DNA from: Chloroflexota bacterium
Lineage (GTDB): Bacteria > Chloroflexota > Anaerolineae > Anaerolineales > Villigracilaceae
Length of the DNA: 64,000 nucleotides
Direction of reading: 5' to 3'
Assembly (NCBI GenBank): GCA_016234485.1
Contig: JACRBL010000051.1
Span: 1 to 64,000 of the forward strand
Shown in pieces: positions 25,082 to 34,185 of this stretch (within the stretch, counting starts at the first letter, position 1; the number at the start of each line of letters is the position of its first letter). Position numbers and translations under genes: made by a program. The notes under the pieces were generated by a model, which did no database searches, was not told the DNA's origin, and worked only from the letters and a program-made list of their open reading frames with translations.

Positions 25082-25564
25082 ATGGGACGTTCCAAATTTA
25101 TCCTCGGCGGTCTGTTCATCCTCGCCGCGGTGGTTTACCTCATCTTCTCGTCCACGCAATCGAGCGCTGAATATTTCCTGACCGTGGATGAGATCAAAGC
25201 CAAAGGCGATACCGTTATTGACAAAAGCCTGCGACTTTCGGGCGCGGTGATCGGCGATTCGATCCAATACGACCCACAGACGTTGACGCTGACCTTCGAG
25301 GTCGCGCACGTCCCGGGTGATAACGCCGAGATCGAAGCCCAGGGCGGCCTGGCCGAAGTGTTGCGCGCCGCGGCCGCAGACCTGACGCGCCAGCGCATCA
25401 CCGTCGTCTACGTCGGCCCCAAGCCCGACCTGCTCCGCTCAGAAGCGCAGGCCATTATGACAGGTCATCTCGGCACGGACGGAATCTTCTACGCCGAAGA
25501 ACTCCTGCTCAAATGCCCCACCAAATATGAAGAGGCCGTGCCAGAGCAGGCTTCTGGTAATTAG
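25082..25564 (+). CDS. ccmE: Cytochrome c maturation haem chaperone CcmE, CxxxY variant
   Basis: The product is 160 residues with an N-terminal membrane anchor (FILGGLFILAAVVYLIFSS) and the OB-fold core EYFLTVDEIKAKG, LRLSGAVIGDSIQYD and ITVVYVGPKPDLLRSEAQAIMTGHLGTDGIFYAEELLLKC. The haem-attaching residue is Cys in CPTKY (CxxxY), not the His of the classical HxxxY motif. This is the variant CcmE known from archaea and some bacteria. It takes haem from CcmABCD and hands it to CcmF. It heads the Ccm operon. Confidence 0.9.
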   Translation: MGRSKFILGGLFILAAVVYLIFSSTQSSAEYFLTVDEIKAKGDTVIDKSLRLSGAVIGDSIQYDPQTLTLTFEVAHVPGDNAEIEAQGGLAEVLRAAAADLTRQRITVVYVGPKPDLLRSEAQAIMTGHLGTDGIFYAEELLLKCPTKYEEAVPEQASGN

Positions 25565-25581
25565 GTATTGGTAATTTCACG

Positions 25582-25612
25582 AACCCTAAAGATTTAAAAG
25601 GTCTTTAGGGTT
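25582..25612 (+). terminator. Hairpin after ccmE (weak terminator or attenuator)
   Basis: The stem AACCCTAAAGA / TCTTTAGGGTT has 11 bp and a 9-nt loop, starting 18 nt after the ccmE stop. The U-tract is poor (TTTCGTTG), so it may only reduce transcription into ccmF. Confidence 0.5.
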
Positions 25613-25620
25613 TCGTTGTC

Positions 25621-25677
25621 CAGCGTTACAACTGCCCTGGTACGGCTTAAGCCGCACGTTGCCAGGGGAGAACGCTG
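25621..25677. repeat. CCCTGGTACGGCTTAAGCCG palindrome, copy 1
   Basis: The inner unit runs from CCCTGGTACGGCTTAAGCCG (from 25635) to GCCAGGG (25661-25667). It is enclosed by CAGCGTT / AACGCTG (25621-25627 and 25671-25677). Related units are nested in the elements at 28530-28598 and 57580-57612. Confidence 0.8.
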
Positions 25678-25692
25678 ATTACGCCCGCTCAA

Positions 25693-25806
25693 GGTTCGCG
25701 AGCAGTTGAACTGCGAGCCGTCAGCAGTCCAATTGCGAAGCATCCTTTAGGACTGCTGACGAAACACTCTAACGCCGATGCGATGGATTACGACGGCTCG
25801 CAAACA
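25693..25806. repeat. GCAGTTGAACTGC-containing compound inverted repeat
   Basis: The core GCAGTTGAACTGC lies at 25702-25714. Two further perfect pairs are CGTCAGCAGTCC / GGACTGCTGACG (25719-25730 and 25750-25761) and TGCGAGCCGTC / GACGGCTCGCA (25712-25722 and 25792-25802), so alternative folds compete. Its first 40 bp closely match 33911-33957. It occupies the leader of ccmF. Confidence 0.8.
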
Positions 25807-25838
25807 CTCTCTACCGCCGTCATTTCCAAGGAGTCCTC

Positions 25839-27902
25839 ATGCTTGCTCAGTTTGGTTATGGAATTTTAGTGGTGACTTTCGTGGTCGCGCTTTACAGCGT
25901 GACCGCGGCTGTTTTTGGCTACTTCAACAAATCAGCCTCGCTGGTGGAATCAGCGCGGCGCTCGATGTTGCTGACCTTTCCCCTGCTTTCGGTGGCGGCG
26001 CTTTCGCTGATCATTTTGCTCGTGCAGGGCGATTTCGGCGTGCAATTCGTCTACGAAGTGACCAGCAAGTCCATGCCCACCTATCTTAAGGTCACCGCCT
26101 GGTGGGGCGGACAGGCCGGCTCGCTTCTCTTCTGGTCGTGGCTGATGTCGGCCTTTGCGTCGCTGGCCACCCTCCGCAAATGGGACCGCGACCGCGAGTT
26201 CCTGCCGTGGGTGATCGTCGTCGCCAATGTGACCCTGGCCTTCTTCGTGGCGCTCAACATCTTCTTCGAGAATCCGTTTGCGCGTCTCTACCAGACCTTC
26301 GACGGGAACATCGCGGCCTACACCTTCGCGCCCGCCAACTCGATGCCCTTCGCCCCCGCGGATGGACGCGGCCTCAACCCGCTTCTGCGCCACCCGGGCA
26401 TGGTCATCCACCCGCCCATGCTCTACCTCGGCTTCGTAGCCTATGTGGTTCCCTTCGCCTTCGCCATTGCCGCCCTCGTCACGGGCCGCACTGACGATCG
26501 CTGGATCCGCATCACCCGCCGCTGGTCTCTCTGGGCCTGGCTCTTCCTCTCCTTCGGCCTCGTTCTAGGCGGACGCTGGGCCTACGACGTGCTGGGCTGG
26601 GGCGGCTACTGGGGCTGGGACCCCGTGGAGATCGCGGCCTTCATGCCCTGGCTCACAGGCACGGCCTTCCTTCATTCCGTAATGATCCAGGAAAAGCGCG
26701 GAATGTTGAAACAGTGGAACATGATCCTCATCATCCTGACCTACGCGCTGGTCATCTTCGGCACATTCCTGACGCGATCGGGCGTGCTCTCCTCTGTCCA
26801 TGCCTTCGCCCAAAGCGCCATCGGCCCCTCGTTTTTCATCTTCATCGGCTTCACCTTTGTTACATCTGTCGGCCTGCTCATCTACCGTTGGGCCGATCTG
26901 AAAGCCGAAGCCGAGATGAAGTCCATGCTCTCGCGCGAGGCGCTCTTCCTGCTTAACAATCTGCTCTTTATGAGCGTTCTCGTGGTCTGCTTCTGGGGCG
27001 TCATCTTCCCGCTCATCTCGGAACTCGCGACGGGCCAAAAAGTGACCGTCGGTCCGCCGTTTTATGAGCGCGCCAACTCGCCTCTTTTCGCGGCCCTGAT
27101 GCTCCTCATGGGAATTGCGCCGCTCTCCGCTTGGGGACATTCCACAGTGGCTACCCTCGGTCGCGCCATCTGGAAGCCGGGCGTCTTCGCAGTGGGCATC
27201 ACCCTGCTGGCCTATGCCACCTACACCCACAACGTCATCGCGTTGATCGGCTTCTTCCTGGTCGCGCTGGTGATCCTCGTCACGCTCTATGAATTCTGGC
27301 GCGGCGCCCGCGCGAGACAGAAGACTCAGGGCGAGAGCTTCTTCGCCGCGCTCGCGCGCCTCACGGGCAGGAACCGCCGCCGCTATGGCGGATATTTCAT
27401 CCACATCAGCATGATGTTGATGGCAGTCGGCATCCTCGGCATCGAACTCTTCCAGAAGGAAACGCAAGGGACGGTGCAGGCGGGCGGGACGATGGAGTTG
27501 CATGGGTACACGCTTGTCTACAAAGACATCGCCCAATGGGACGATTTCGCCTCGGGCGTGAACTACACCCGCGCGGTCGTCCAGGTTTACAAAGGCGACC
27601 AACTGCTGACCGAGTTGCACCCGCGCACCGATTACTACTACGAATCCCAGCAGAACATGACTATCCCCGGCGTGCGCTCCACGATTGCGGACGATGTCTA
27701 CGTACTGCTCGTGGATTGGGAACCCGCATCGGCCATCGGCGCGACCTTCAAGGTTTACGTCAACCCGCTGGTCAACTGGCTGTGGGTTGGCTCTTTGCTC
27801 TTTCTCATGGGCGTTATCATCGCGGCCTGGCCCGAAGAGGAACGCGAACCCTCGGCTGTCCGCGCCAAGCAGAACGCGCACCAAACCAGCGCGGCGGATT
27901 AA
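25839..27902 (+). CDS. ccmF: Cytochrome c haem lyase CcmF
   Basis: The product is 687 residues with about 14-15 membrane segments. The tryptophan-rich WWD region is LGWGGYWGWDPVEIAAFMPWLTGTAFLHS (about 250-278). The periplasmic domain near the C-terminus (QGTVQAGGTMELHGYTLVYKDI) is typical of CcmF. It attaches haem from CcmE to CXXCH of apocytochromes with CcmH. AAGGAG precedes ATG 25839 by 5 nt. Confidence 0.95.
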   Translation: MLAQFGYGILVVTFVVALYSVTAAVFGYFNKSASLVESARRSMLLTFPLLSVAALSLIILLVQGDFGVQFVYEVTSKSMPTYLKVTAWWGGQAGSLLFWSWLMSAFASLATLRKWDRDREFLPWVIVVANVTLAFFVALNIFFENPFARLYQTFDGNIAAYTFAPANSMPFAPADGRGLNPLLRHPGMVIHPPMLYLGFVAYVVPFAFAIAALVTGRTDDRWIRITRRWSLWAWLFLSFGLVLGGRWAYDVLGWGGYWGWDPVEIAAFMPWLTGTAFLHSVMIQEKRGMLKQWNMILIILTYALVIFGTFLTRSGVLSSVHAFAQSAIGPSFFIFIGFTFVTSVGLLIYRWADLKAEAEMKSMLSREALFLLNNLLFMSVLVVCFWGVIFPLISELATGQKVTVGPPFYERANSPLFAALMLLMGIAPLSAWGHSTVATLGRAIWKPGVFAVGITLLAYATYTHNVIALIGFFLVALVILVTLYEFWRGARARQKTQGESFFAALARLTGRNRRRYGGYFIHISMMLMAVGILGIELFQKETQGTVQAGGTMELHGYTLVYKDIAQWDDFASGVNYTRAVVQVYKGDQLLTELHPRTDYYYESQQNMTIPGVRSTIADDVYVLLVDWEPASAIGATFKVYVNPLVNWLWVGSLLFLMGVIIAAWPEEEREPSAVRAKQNAHQTSAAD

Positions 27903-27975
27903 TCGATTCGAAAGTCGCAAGTTGAAGGTCAGGCGACTTTTGACCTTTGACTTGCGACCAGTTTCGGAGAACCAC

Positions 27976-28470
27976 ATGAACCGCACGTTACGTAATACGC
28001 AGTACGCAATACTACTTATCCTGATCCTTGCCGCGCTTCTTGCAATTCCTGTCGCGGCGCAAGGGACGAATCCTCCCACCGACGATGACGTGAATGCCGT
28101 CGCAAAGCAGTTGTATTGTCCCGTCTGTGAGAACACGCCACTGGACGTTTGCCCGACGCAGGCCTGCGCACAGTGGCGCGACCTCATCCGCTTGAAGCTC
28201 TCGCAGGGTGAAAGCGAAGCGGAGATCAAACAATACTTCGTGGATAACGACGGCGCGAGCGTGTTGAAAGAGCCGCCCCGCGAGGGACTCAACTGGCTGG
28301 CGTACATTATCCCGCCGCTGGCGATTTTGGCGGGAGCCGCCTTCCTCTTCGGGGCTTTTCGGCGCATGAAAAAGCCCGCGCTGGCCGCGTCTGCCCAAAG
28401 TCCGGAAGTGGATGCGAGCGCGGATGAGTACGTCTCGCGCTTGGAAGCGGAAGTCAAGAAACAGAGATAA
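27976..28470 (+). CDS. ccmH: Cytochrome c maturation protein CcmH
   Basis: The product is 164 residues. After a signal segment, the domain AVAKQLYCPVCENTPLDVC, then RDLIRLKLSQGESEAEIKQYFVDNDGASVLKEPP, matches CcmH with its CPVC redox pair. A membrane helix follows (LAYIIPPLAILAGAAFLFG). CcmH reduces apocytochrome thiols for haem ligation. The n-region of the signal segment (NRTLRNTQYAIL) is encoded by a TACGCAGTACGCA repeat. It co-occurs with a CxxxY CcmE, whereas systems with that CcmE were described as usually lacking CcmH. Confidence 0.92.
   Translation: MNRTLRNTQYAILLILILAALLAIPVAAQGTNPPTDDDVNAVAKQLYCPVCENTPLDVCPTQACAQWRDLIRLKLSQGESEAEIKQYFVDNDGASVLKEPPREGLNWLAYIIPPLAILAGAAFLFGAFRRMKKPALAASAQSPEVDASADEYVSRLEAEVKKQR
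27984..28014. repeat. TACGCAGTACGCA repeat inside ccmH
   Basis: The units TACGTAATACGCAGTACGCA match the family at 4622, 5710, 11452, 29756 and 32077. They are read in frame as the start of the CcmH signal segment. Confidence 0.7.
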
Positions 28471-28481
28471 AGTCGTTCTTC

Positions 28482-28628
28482 CGTCATTGCGAGGGTGTTC
28501 TTCCCGAAGCAATCTCCTAATCGATTGCTCCCTGGCGCTGTGCGGCTTACACCTGCACTGCACCAAACGCAGTGCGGTGCAAGTGAGCCGTACCAGGGCA
28601 AGTGTCGCAACGAACGCTCGCAATGACG
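28482..28628. repeat. CATTGCGAG-type palindromic element, copy 5, with nested palindrome
   Basis: Outer arms are CGTCATTGCGAG (28482-28493) and CTCGCAATGACG (28617-28628). A second palindrome starting CCCTGG and ending CCAGGG (28530-28598) is nested inside, related to 25635-25667. It fills the ccmH-thioredoxin gap. Confidence 0.9.
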
Positions 28629-28648
28629 AGGAACAAGTGGAGAATTAT

Positions 28649-29224
28649 ATGACAGAAACAATGGAAGCACCTGTCCGCCGCGGAGCGCCGCTGTGGGCGC
28701 AGATCGTGATCTGGATGGTTTTGCTGGCTTTGCTGGCGCTGGTGGGCGTGACGCTCAACAAACGCAAGCAGGGAACCGTGCAACCTGGCGACGTGATCCC
28801 CGATTTCACCCTGCCGCTCTTTGACGGCTATCAATACGATGGCAAGAGCGAAGTGAAACTTTCCGATTTGCGCGGCAAGGTGGTGGTGTTGAATTTCTGG
28901 GCCTCGTGGTGCAAACCCTGCGAGCAGGAAGCCGCCGAGTTGCAGGAGGCCTGGGAATTTTACGAGCCGACGGGAGAGGTGATCTTCCTCGGCGCGGATT
29001 ATGTGGACACCGAGCCTGAGGCGCGTGTGTACTTGCAAAAATATGGCATCACCTTTCTGAACGGCCCCGATATGGGAACGCGCATTTCGCAGTTGTTCCG
29101 CATCAAGGGCGTGCCTGAGACTTACTTCATTGATAAGACCGGCGTGATGCGCTACGTGCAGGTGGGGCCGTTCTCTTCGCTGGCGCAAATTCAACAGCAG
29201 ATAGACATCCTTTTGGCAGAATAG
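28649..29224 (+). CDS. Thiol-disulfide oxidoreductase (ResA/DsbE/CcmG-like)
   Basis: The product is 191 residues with an N-terminal membrane anchor (LWAQIVIWMVLLALLALVGVTL) and a TlpA-like thioredoxin domain. It has VIPDFTLPLFDGYQ, the active site NFWASWCKPCEQEAAEL (WCKPC), VIFLGADYVDTEPEARVYL and the cis-Pro region KGVPETYFIDKTG. It keeps apocytochrome or CcmH thiols reduced outside the membrane. GTGGAG before ATG 28649 serves as ribosome site. The short gap to the next gene indicates one operon. Confidence 0.9.
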   Translation: MTETMEAPVRRGAPLWAQIVIWMVLLALLALVGVTLNKRKQGTVQPGDVIPDFTLPLFDGYQYDGKSEVKLSDLRGKVVVLNFWASWCKPCEQEAAELQEAWEFYEPTGEVIFLGADYVDTEPEARVYLQKYGITFLNGPDMGTRISQLFRIKGVPETYFIDKTGVMRYVQVGPFSSLAQIQQQIDILLAE

Positions 29225-29232
29225 AGAGTTTC

Positions 29233-29748
29233 ATGGAACTTGGCTCATTCTTTCTCGCGCTGGCGGTCTTTTTGGCCGTCGGCTTGTATGTGGGGCAACC
29301 TTTCTTTGAACGGGGCGGCAGACGTCGCTCCTCCGCGGAGGCGCACGAAGTCTCCGCGTTGATGGCCGAACGTGACCGCGTGGTGAACGCCTTGCAGGAA
29401 CTCGATTTCGATTTCCAACTCAACAAGATTCCCGCCGAAGATTATCCCGCTCAACGCGCGGAATTATTGAAGAAGGGCGCAGATGTTCTCAAGCAACTCG
29501 ACGCCCTCGCACCCGCGACCACGAACGGAAAAGCCACCGTTGACCGCATCGAATCCGCCGTCGCGGCGCGGCGCGCAGACCTATCCAACGCGCCGATCGC
29601 CGTCCGCACCGACGACGATGTGGAAGCGCTGATCGCCACGCGTCGCAAAGCACGCAAAGACAAATCGGGCGGCTTCTGTCCGCGCTGTGGCAAACCCGCG
29701 CTGGCCTCCGATCGCTTCTGCCCACATTGTGGGAAATCTATTGCGTAA
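29233..29748 (+). CDS. CcmI-like membrane protein with C-terminal zinc ribbon
   Basis: The product is 171 residues. An N-terminal helix (FFLALAVFLAVGLYVG) is followed by a coiled segment ERDRVVNALQELDFDFQLNKIPAEDYPAQRAELLKKG, the pattern of CcmI/CycH N-terminal regions. The TPR part of CcmI is absent. Instead the protein ends in a double-CxxC zinc ribbon (FCPRCGKPALASDRFCPHCGKSI). Its place between thioredoxin and cytochrome genes suggests a role in apocytochrome handling. That role is inferred. Confidence 0.7.
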   Translation: MELGSFFLALAVFLAVGLYVGQPFFERGGRRRSSAEAHEVSALMAERDRVVNALQELDFDFQLNKIPAEDYPAQRAELLKKGADVLKQLDALAPATTNGKATVDRIESAVAARRADLSNAPIAVRTDDDVEALIATRRKARKDKSGGFCPRCGKPALASDRFCPHCGKSIA

Positions 29749-29755
29749 AACGCAC

Positions 29756-29802
29756 TGCGTATTGCGTATCTTTCGCATCGCTTAATACGAAGTACGCAAT
29801 AC
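29756..29802. repeat. Palindromic mini-repeat, TACGCAATACGCA family
   Basis: TGCGTATTGCGTA (29756-29768) is the reverse complement of the family 13-mer. TACGCAATAC at 29793-29802 pairs with GTATTGCGTA at 29759-29768. It fills the gap before the cytochrome gene. Confidence 0.8.
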
Positions 29803-29826
29803 GTAATACACACATGGAATAATTCA

Positions 29827-31689
29827 ATGAAATTTCGTTACCTCATCGTCACGCTTTTTGTACTCCTTTTCTCCGCCTGCAACTTCTCGCTTGCCGAGGA
29901 TATTACGCCCCCGCCCAATTATGTGCCGCCCACGCCGATGCCCACGCTGGGTCCGCTCTTTCCCGCCGAAGCGCCCGATATTGAAAACGGCGCGGCCATT
30001 TACGCCGAGAAGTGCGTGGAATGTCACGGCCCGGCGGGCATGGGCGACGGCGACAAGGGCAAGCAACTGCCCGTCACCGTGGCGGGGCTGGGTCTGCCGA
30101 ACGTGGGCCGGGTTGCCAAGCCATCCGATTGGTTCACAATGGTTTCGCGCGGCAACATCGAGCGTTTCATGCCGCCCTTCATCAGCCTCACCGAACAGGA
30201 ACGCTGGAACGTGGTGGCCTACGCGCTCACGTTGCACTCCTCCGCCGAACAGATCGAACGCGGAAAATCCGTATTTGAAACCAATTGCGCGGGATGTTCG
30301 CTCGATTTCTTCAAGAACCAGTCTGAGATGGCCGCGTTGAGCGATGCCGATCTGGGGCTTCTGCTCAAAAATGGAAGCGACAACGTGACCGCCCTCAGCG
30401 GCGACCTCAGCGATGACGACTTATACGCGGCCGCGGCCTACCTGCGGACTCTGTCCTTCGCCGCGCCCACCCCGACGCCTGAGCCGGCCTCGCCCACCCC
30501 AACCGTCGCGGCCACCGAAGCGACTCCCTCCGCGCCCACGACTCCGGGCGTTGAAACCGGGACGCCCGCGGTAGAGACAACGCCCCTCGCGACAGAGACC
30601 GCTGTCCCTGTCACGCCGGAAGCGATTGTCAACAAGGTGACAGGCTCGGTCAGCGGAGAAAACGTCGCGGGCATGAACGTCATCCTGCACGGGTTCGATC
30701 ACGCCTCCGATGGGACGAGCGGCCCGCAGGAAATCGTCACGCTCGAAACCGTCAGCGACGCGGATGGGAATTTCATCTTTGAAAATGTCGAGATGCCCGA
30801 AGGCCGCATCTTCTACGCCGACGCCGCCTACGAGGGCGTGACGTATAACTCCGACTTCGCCACTGTAACGGCGGGCGTCACCGAGTTGAGCATCCCCGCT
30901 TTTAGAATCTACCCGACCACGAACGATTATTCCAAACTGGTCTTCGATCAGGTGCATTACTTTGTGGAAATTGCCGATGGCGCGGCGCAGGTGATCGGCG
31001 TGTACACGTTCTCGAACGCCAGCGAAGCGACCATCGTGATCGACTCGCCCTCCGAAGTGCCGTTCATCAAGTTCCCCGCGGGCGCGCAGAACATCGGCTA
31101 CGAGCGCACGCAGGATAGCGCGCCGCTCTTCGCCGCCGAGACGGGCTTTGCCATTCCGCCGAGCGAAACGCCTTATGGACTGGTGGCCTTCTACAGCCTG
31201 CCCTACGAAAACAAACTGGAGATCGCCCAGCCGTTCTCGCAATCGGCCTTGTCGGTTTTGTTGCTTGTGCCAGAAGGCATGAAAGTGAAAAGCGCGCAAT
31301 TGACCGAGGGCGAACTGCAAAACTTCCAGGGCGCGAACTATCGCGAATTTAACGGCGCCCCGATGCAAGCCAATGATATGCTCACCTTCACCCTGAGCGG
31401 ATCGCCCAAGACCGCGGGCGCTGAATCCAACGCGCAACAGAATATTCTGATCGGCGTCGGCGCGCTGGGCGGCGTGTTGATTTTGGCGGGCGCGTGGATG
31501 TACCTGCGCGACCGCAACCGCGTGGTGGAAGAAGAGGAAGACGAGGAAGAGGAAGAAGAGGCGATTGAATCCGAAGAGGAAACCCTCGACGCCATCATCG
31601 CCCTCGACGACCTGCACCGCGCGGGCAAGATCAATGATGAAGCGTATCAGACGCGTCGCGAAGAGCTTAAGGCGCGCCTGAAGAATTAA
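29827..31689 (+). CDS. Membrane-anchored cytochrome c with second, altered CxxCS site
   Basis: The product is 620 residues. A lipoprotein-type N-terminus (VLLFSACNFSLAED) precedes a class I cytochrome c domain with CVECHGPAGMGDG (about 60-72) and M in ERFMPPFISLT. A second cytochrome-like stretch has CAGCSLDF, where Ser replaces the haem His, so it may not bind haem. A Pro/Thr-rich linker, a beta domain starting NKVTGSVSGENVAGMNVILHGFD, a membrane helix, an acidic stretch and a SHOCT-like tail (LDAIIALDDLHRAGKINDEAYQTRREELKARLKN) follow. It sits inside the Ccm operon. Its partner is unknown. Confidence 0.75.
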   Translation: MKFRYLIVTLFVLLFSACNFSLAEDITPPPNYVPPTPMPTLGPLFPAEAPDIENGAAIYAEKCVECHGPAGMGDGDKGKQLPVTVAGLGLPNVGRVAKPSDWFTMVSRGNIERFMPPFISLTEQERWNVVAYALTLHSSAEQIERGKSVFETNCAGCSLDFFKNQSEMAALSDADLGLLLKNGSDNVTALSGDLSDDDLYAAAAYLRTLSFAAPTPTPEPASPTPTVAATEATPSAPTTPGVETGTPAVETTPLATETAVPVTPEAIVNKVTGSVSGENVAGMNVILHGFDHASDGTSGPQEIVTLETVSDADGNFIFENVEMPEGRIFYADAAYEGVTYNSDFATVTAGVTELSIPAFRIYPTTNDYSKLVFDQVHYFVEIADGAAQVIGVYTFSNASEATIVIDSPSEVPFIKFPAGAQNIGYERTQDSAPLFAAETGFAIPPSETPYGLVAFYSLPYENKLEIAQPFSQSALSVLLLVPEGMKVKSAQLTEGELQNFQGANYREFNGAPMQANDMLTFTLSGSPKTAGAESNAQQNILIGVGALGGVLILAGAWMYLRDRNRVVEEEEDEEEEEEAIESEEETLDAIIALDDLHRAGKINDEAYQTRREELKARLKN

Positions 31690-31692
31690 TAC

Positions 31693-31745
31693 TGCGTGTT
31701 GCGTACTGCGTATCTCGTAACGAGATACGCAGTACGCAACACGCA
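31693..31745. repeat. 53-bp near-perfect palindrome upstream of ccmA
   Basis: Perfect 26-bp arms at 31693-31718 and 31720-31745 flank a 1-nt centre. They are built from TACGCAGTACGCAACACGCA-type units. It starts 4 nt after the cytochrome stop and ends 13 nt before ccmA. No U-tract follows. Confidence 0.92.
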
Positions 31746-31758
31746 ATACGGAATCCCC

Positions 31759-32456
<698 letters not shown>

Positions 32457-32457
<1 letters not shown>

Positions 32458-33131
32458 TGACAAACTTCCTCCAAGCCACCTTCGCGGTCTTCCGCAAAGA
32501 CATCACCGCTGAACTCCGCTCGCGTGAGATCATCTTCGCCATGATGGTATTTTCCATGCTGGTGATTGTCATCTTCAACTTCGCGCTGGAATTGGATCCC
32601 GCCACGCGCAAGGAAGTGACCTCGGGCGTGCTGTGGGCCACCTTCGCCTTCGCGGGGACGCTCGGCCTCAACCGCTCAATGGCCGTGGAAAAAGACCGCG
32701 GCTGTCTCGATGGCCTCCTGCTCGCGCCCGTGGATCGCTCCGCCATTTATTTTGGCAAGGTCCTCAGCAACCTGGCCTTCATGTTCATCGTCGAGGCTTT
32801 CGTCCTCCCTCTTTATTCCGCGCTTTACAACGTCAACCTGTTCAACCCTGGGCTTCTGCTTGTCATCCTGCTCGGCTCGATTGGCTACACCGCGGTCGGG
32901 ACCTTGCTCGCCAGCATGGCCGTCCAAGCGCGGACGCGTGACGTGCTCCTCCCCATTTTGCTCTTCCCCATCGCCATCCCTGTTTTGCTCTCCGCCGTTA
33001 AAGCCAGCACAGGATTTTTGAACGGCGTTGAAATGGCCGAGATCTGGCCCTCGCTCAACTTGCTCATCGTCTACGATGTCATCTTCACCGCCGTCGCGTT
33101 TATGGTGTTTGACGCGGTGGTGGAGGAATAG
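32457..33131 (+). CDS. ccmB: Haem exporter permease CcmB
   Basis: The product is 224 residues with six membrane segments. The N-terminal FRKDITAELRSREIIFAMMVFSMLV, then LWATFAFAGTLGLNRSMAVEKDRGCLDGLLLAPVDRSAIYFGKV, and the C-terminal LPILLFPIAIPVLLSAVKA are typical of CcmB. It pairs with CcmA. Its start overlaps the ccmA stop. Confidence 0.93.
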
Positions 33132-33195
33132 TCTGCTGGTCTATTGGTCGCCTGGTCTGCTAGTCGGCAATCGTAAATTTACAATTGTAAATCGA
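33132..33195. repeat. GGTC-rich short repeat and AATCGTAAATT palindrome before ccmC
   Basis: Units CTGCTGGTCTATTGGTCGCC and CTGGTCTGCTAGTCGG recur here and in reverse orientation at 49053-49085, with a looser copy at 51893-51927. The motif ATCGTAAATTTACAATTGTA follows, with AAATT/AATTT symmetry. AAGGAG of ccmC comes after. Confidence 0.55.
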
Positions 33196-33215
33196 AAATC
33201 TTGCAAGGAGTTTAT

Positions 33216-33908
33216 ATGACCCCCAAACCCACCTTACTGAAAGTTCTCGATTACCTCTCTGTCATCGTCCTCATCATCGCCGCCTATCTGGCGCTCGTTT
33301 ACGCGCCGACGGAACAGATCATGGGCGACGTCCAGCGCGTGTTCTACTTCCACATTGGCACCGCCTGGGTTGGACTGCTCGGCTTCGTGCTGTCGGCCAT
33401 CCTCGGCATCGCCTATCTCGTCACCAAAGACATGAAATGGGACATCATCGAAGTGGCCGCGATCGAGATCAGCGTGGTGTTCTTCTTCATCACCATCGTA
33501 CTCGGCTCGGTCTGGGCGCGCCCCGCCTGGAACACCTGGTGGACATGGGACCCGCGCCTCACCACCGCCGCCATCACCGAGCTGGTCTACGTGGCCTACT
33601 TCATGCTCCGCGCCGGCGTGGAAGACCCCGAACGCCGCGCCCGCTTCGGCGCCGTCTATGCCCTGTTCGGCGGACTCAGCGCCCCCATCACGTTCATGGC
33701 GATTCGCCTGTTCCGCTCCATCCATCCCGTTGTCATCGGCGCGGCCAATCAGAATCAGGAAAAAATGAACATGTCTGGCGATATGCGCGTGGCCTTCTTC
33801 TTCGCCCTCTTCGCCTTCACCGTCATCTTCATTGACCTGTTCTGGAACCGCATCCGCCTCGGCCAGTTGGAATCCAAAGTCGAGCAACTCAAATTGAAGG
33901 TTATGTAA
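33216..33908 (+). CDS. ccmC: Haem delivery protein CcmC
   Basis: The product is 230 residues with six membrane helices. The WWD-type region is SVWARPAWNTWWTWDPRLTTAAI (about 105-127). Conserved histidines lie in VFYFHIGTAWVGL and IHPVVIGAA. CcmC loads haem onto CcmE. AAGGAG lies 5 nt before ATG 33216, so this start is preferred over the in-frame codon at 33201. Confidence 0.94.
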   Translation: MTPKPTLLKVLDYLSVIVLIIAAYLALVYAPTEQIMGDVQRVFYFHIGTAWVGLLGFVLSAILGIAYLVTKDMKWDIIEVAAIEISVVFFFITIVLGSVWARPAWNTWWTWDPRLTTAAITELVYVAYFMLRAGVEDPERRARFGAVYALFGGLSAPITFMAIRLFRSIHPVVIGAANQNQEKMNMSGDMRVAFFFALFAFTVIFIDLFWNRIRLGQLESKVEQLKLKVM

Positions 33909-33910
33909 CG

Positions 33911-33957
33911 AAGGTTCGCGAGCAGTTAAACTGCGAGCCGTCAGCAGTGCAACTGCT
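33911..33957. repeat. GCAGTTAAACTGC-containing repeat before ccmD
   Basis: The cores GCAGTTAAACTGC (33922-33934) and GCAGTGCAACTGC (33944-33956) lie in a context nearly identical to 25693-25730. It fills the ccmC-ccmD gap. Confidence 0.8.
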
Positions 33958-34017
33958 GGCAAAACAAGGAACCTCAATTCATAACAGGCGCTCTCTAGCG
34001 TCCTAAAAGGAGAAATT

Positions 34018-34170
34018 ATGGAACCCACCCCCGATACCAGCGCCTACATGATCGCAGGCTACGCGGTCTTCTTCATCGTCAGCGCCATCTACGTCGCGAG
34101 CCTCTTCATCCGCAATCGCAGTCTCCAACGCGACCTCGAAACCCTCGAAGATTTAGACGCCAAAAAATAG
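34018..34170 (+). CDS. ccmD: CcmD-like small membrane protein
   Basis: This 50-residue protein has one membrane helix (YMIAGYAVFFIVSAIYVASLFI) followed by a charged tail (RNRSLQRDLETLEDLDAKK). That size, topology and position directly after ccmC are those of CcmD, which holds the CcmABC-CcmE complex together. AAGGAG lies 7 nt upstream of ATG 34018. Sequence conservation of CcmD is low, so the call leans on context. Confidence 0.8.
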   Translation: MEPTPDTSAYMIAGYAVFFIVSAIYVASLFIRNRSLQRDLETLEDLDAKK

Positions 34171-34185
34171 CCCGCCAAACCGCCT

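Noticed and set aside
26565-28670. Very long open frame (701 codons) on the minus strand opposite ccmF and ccmH.
   Set aside because: It lies antisense to clear ccm genes. The product is Arg/Glu/His-rich with no family motif, as expected for the shadow of a GC-rich gene.
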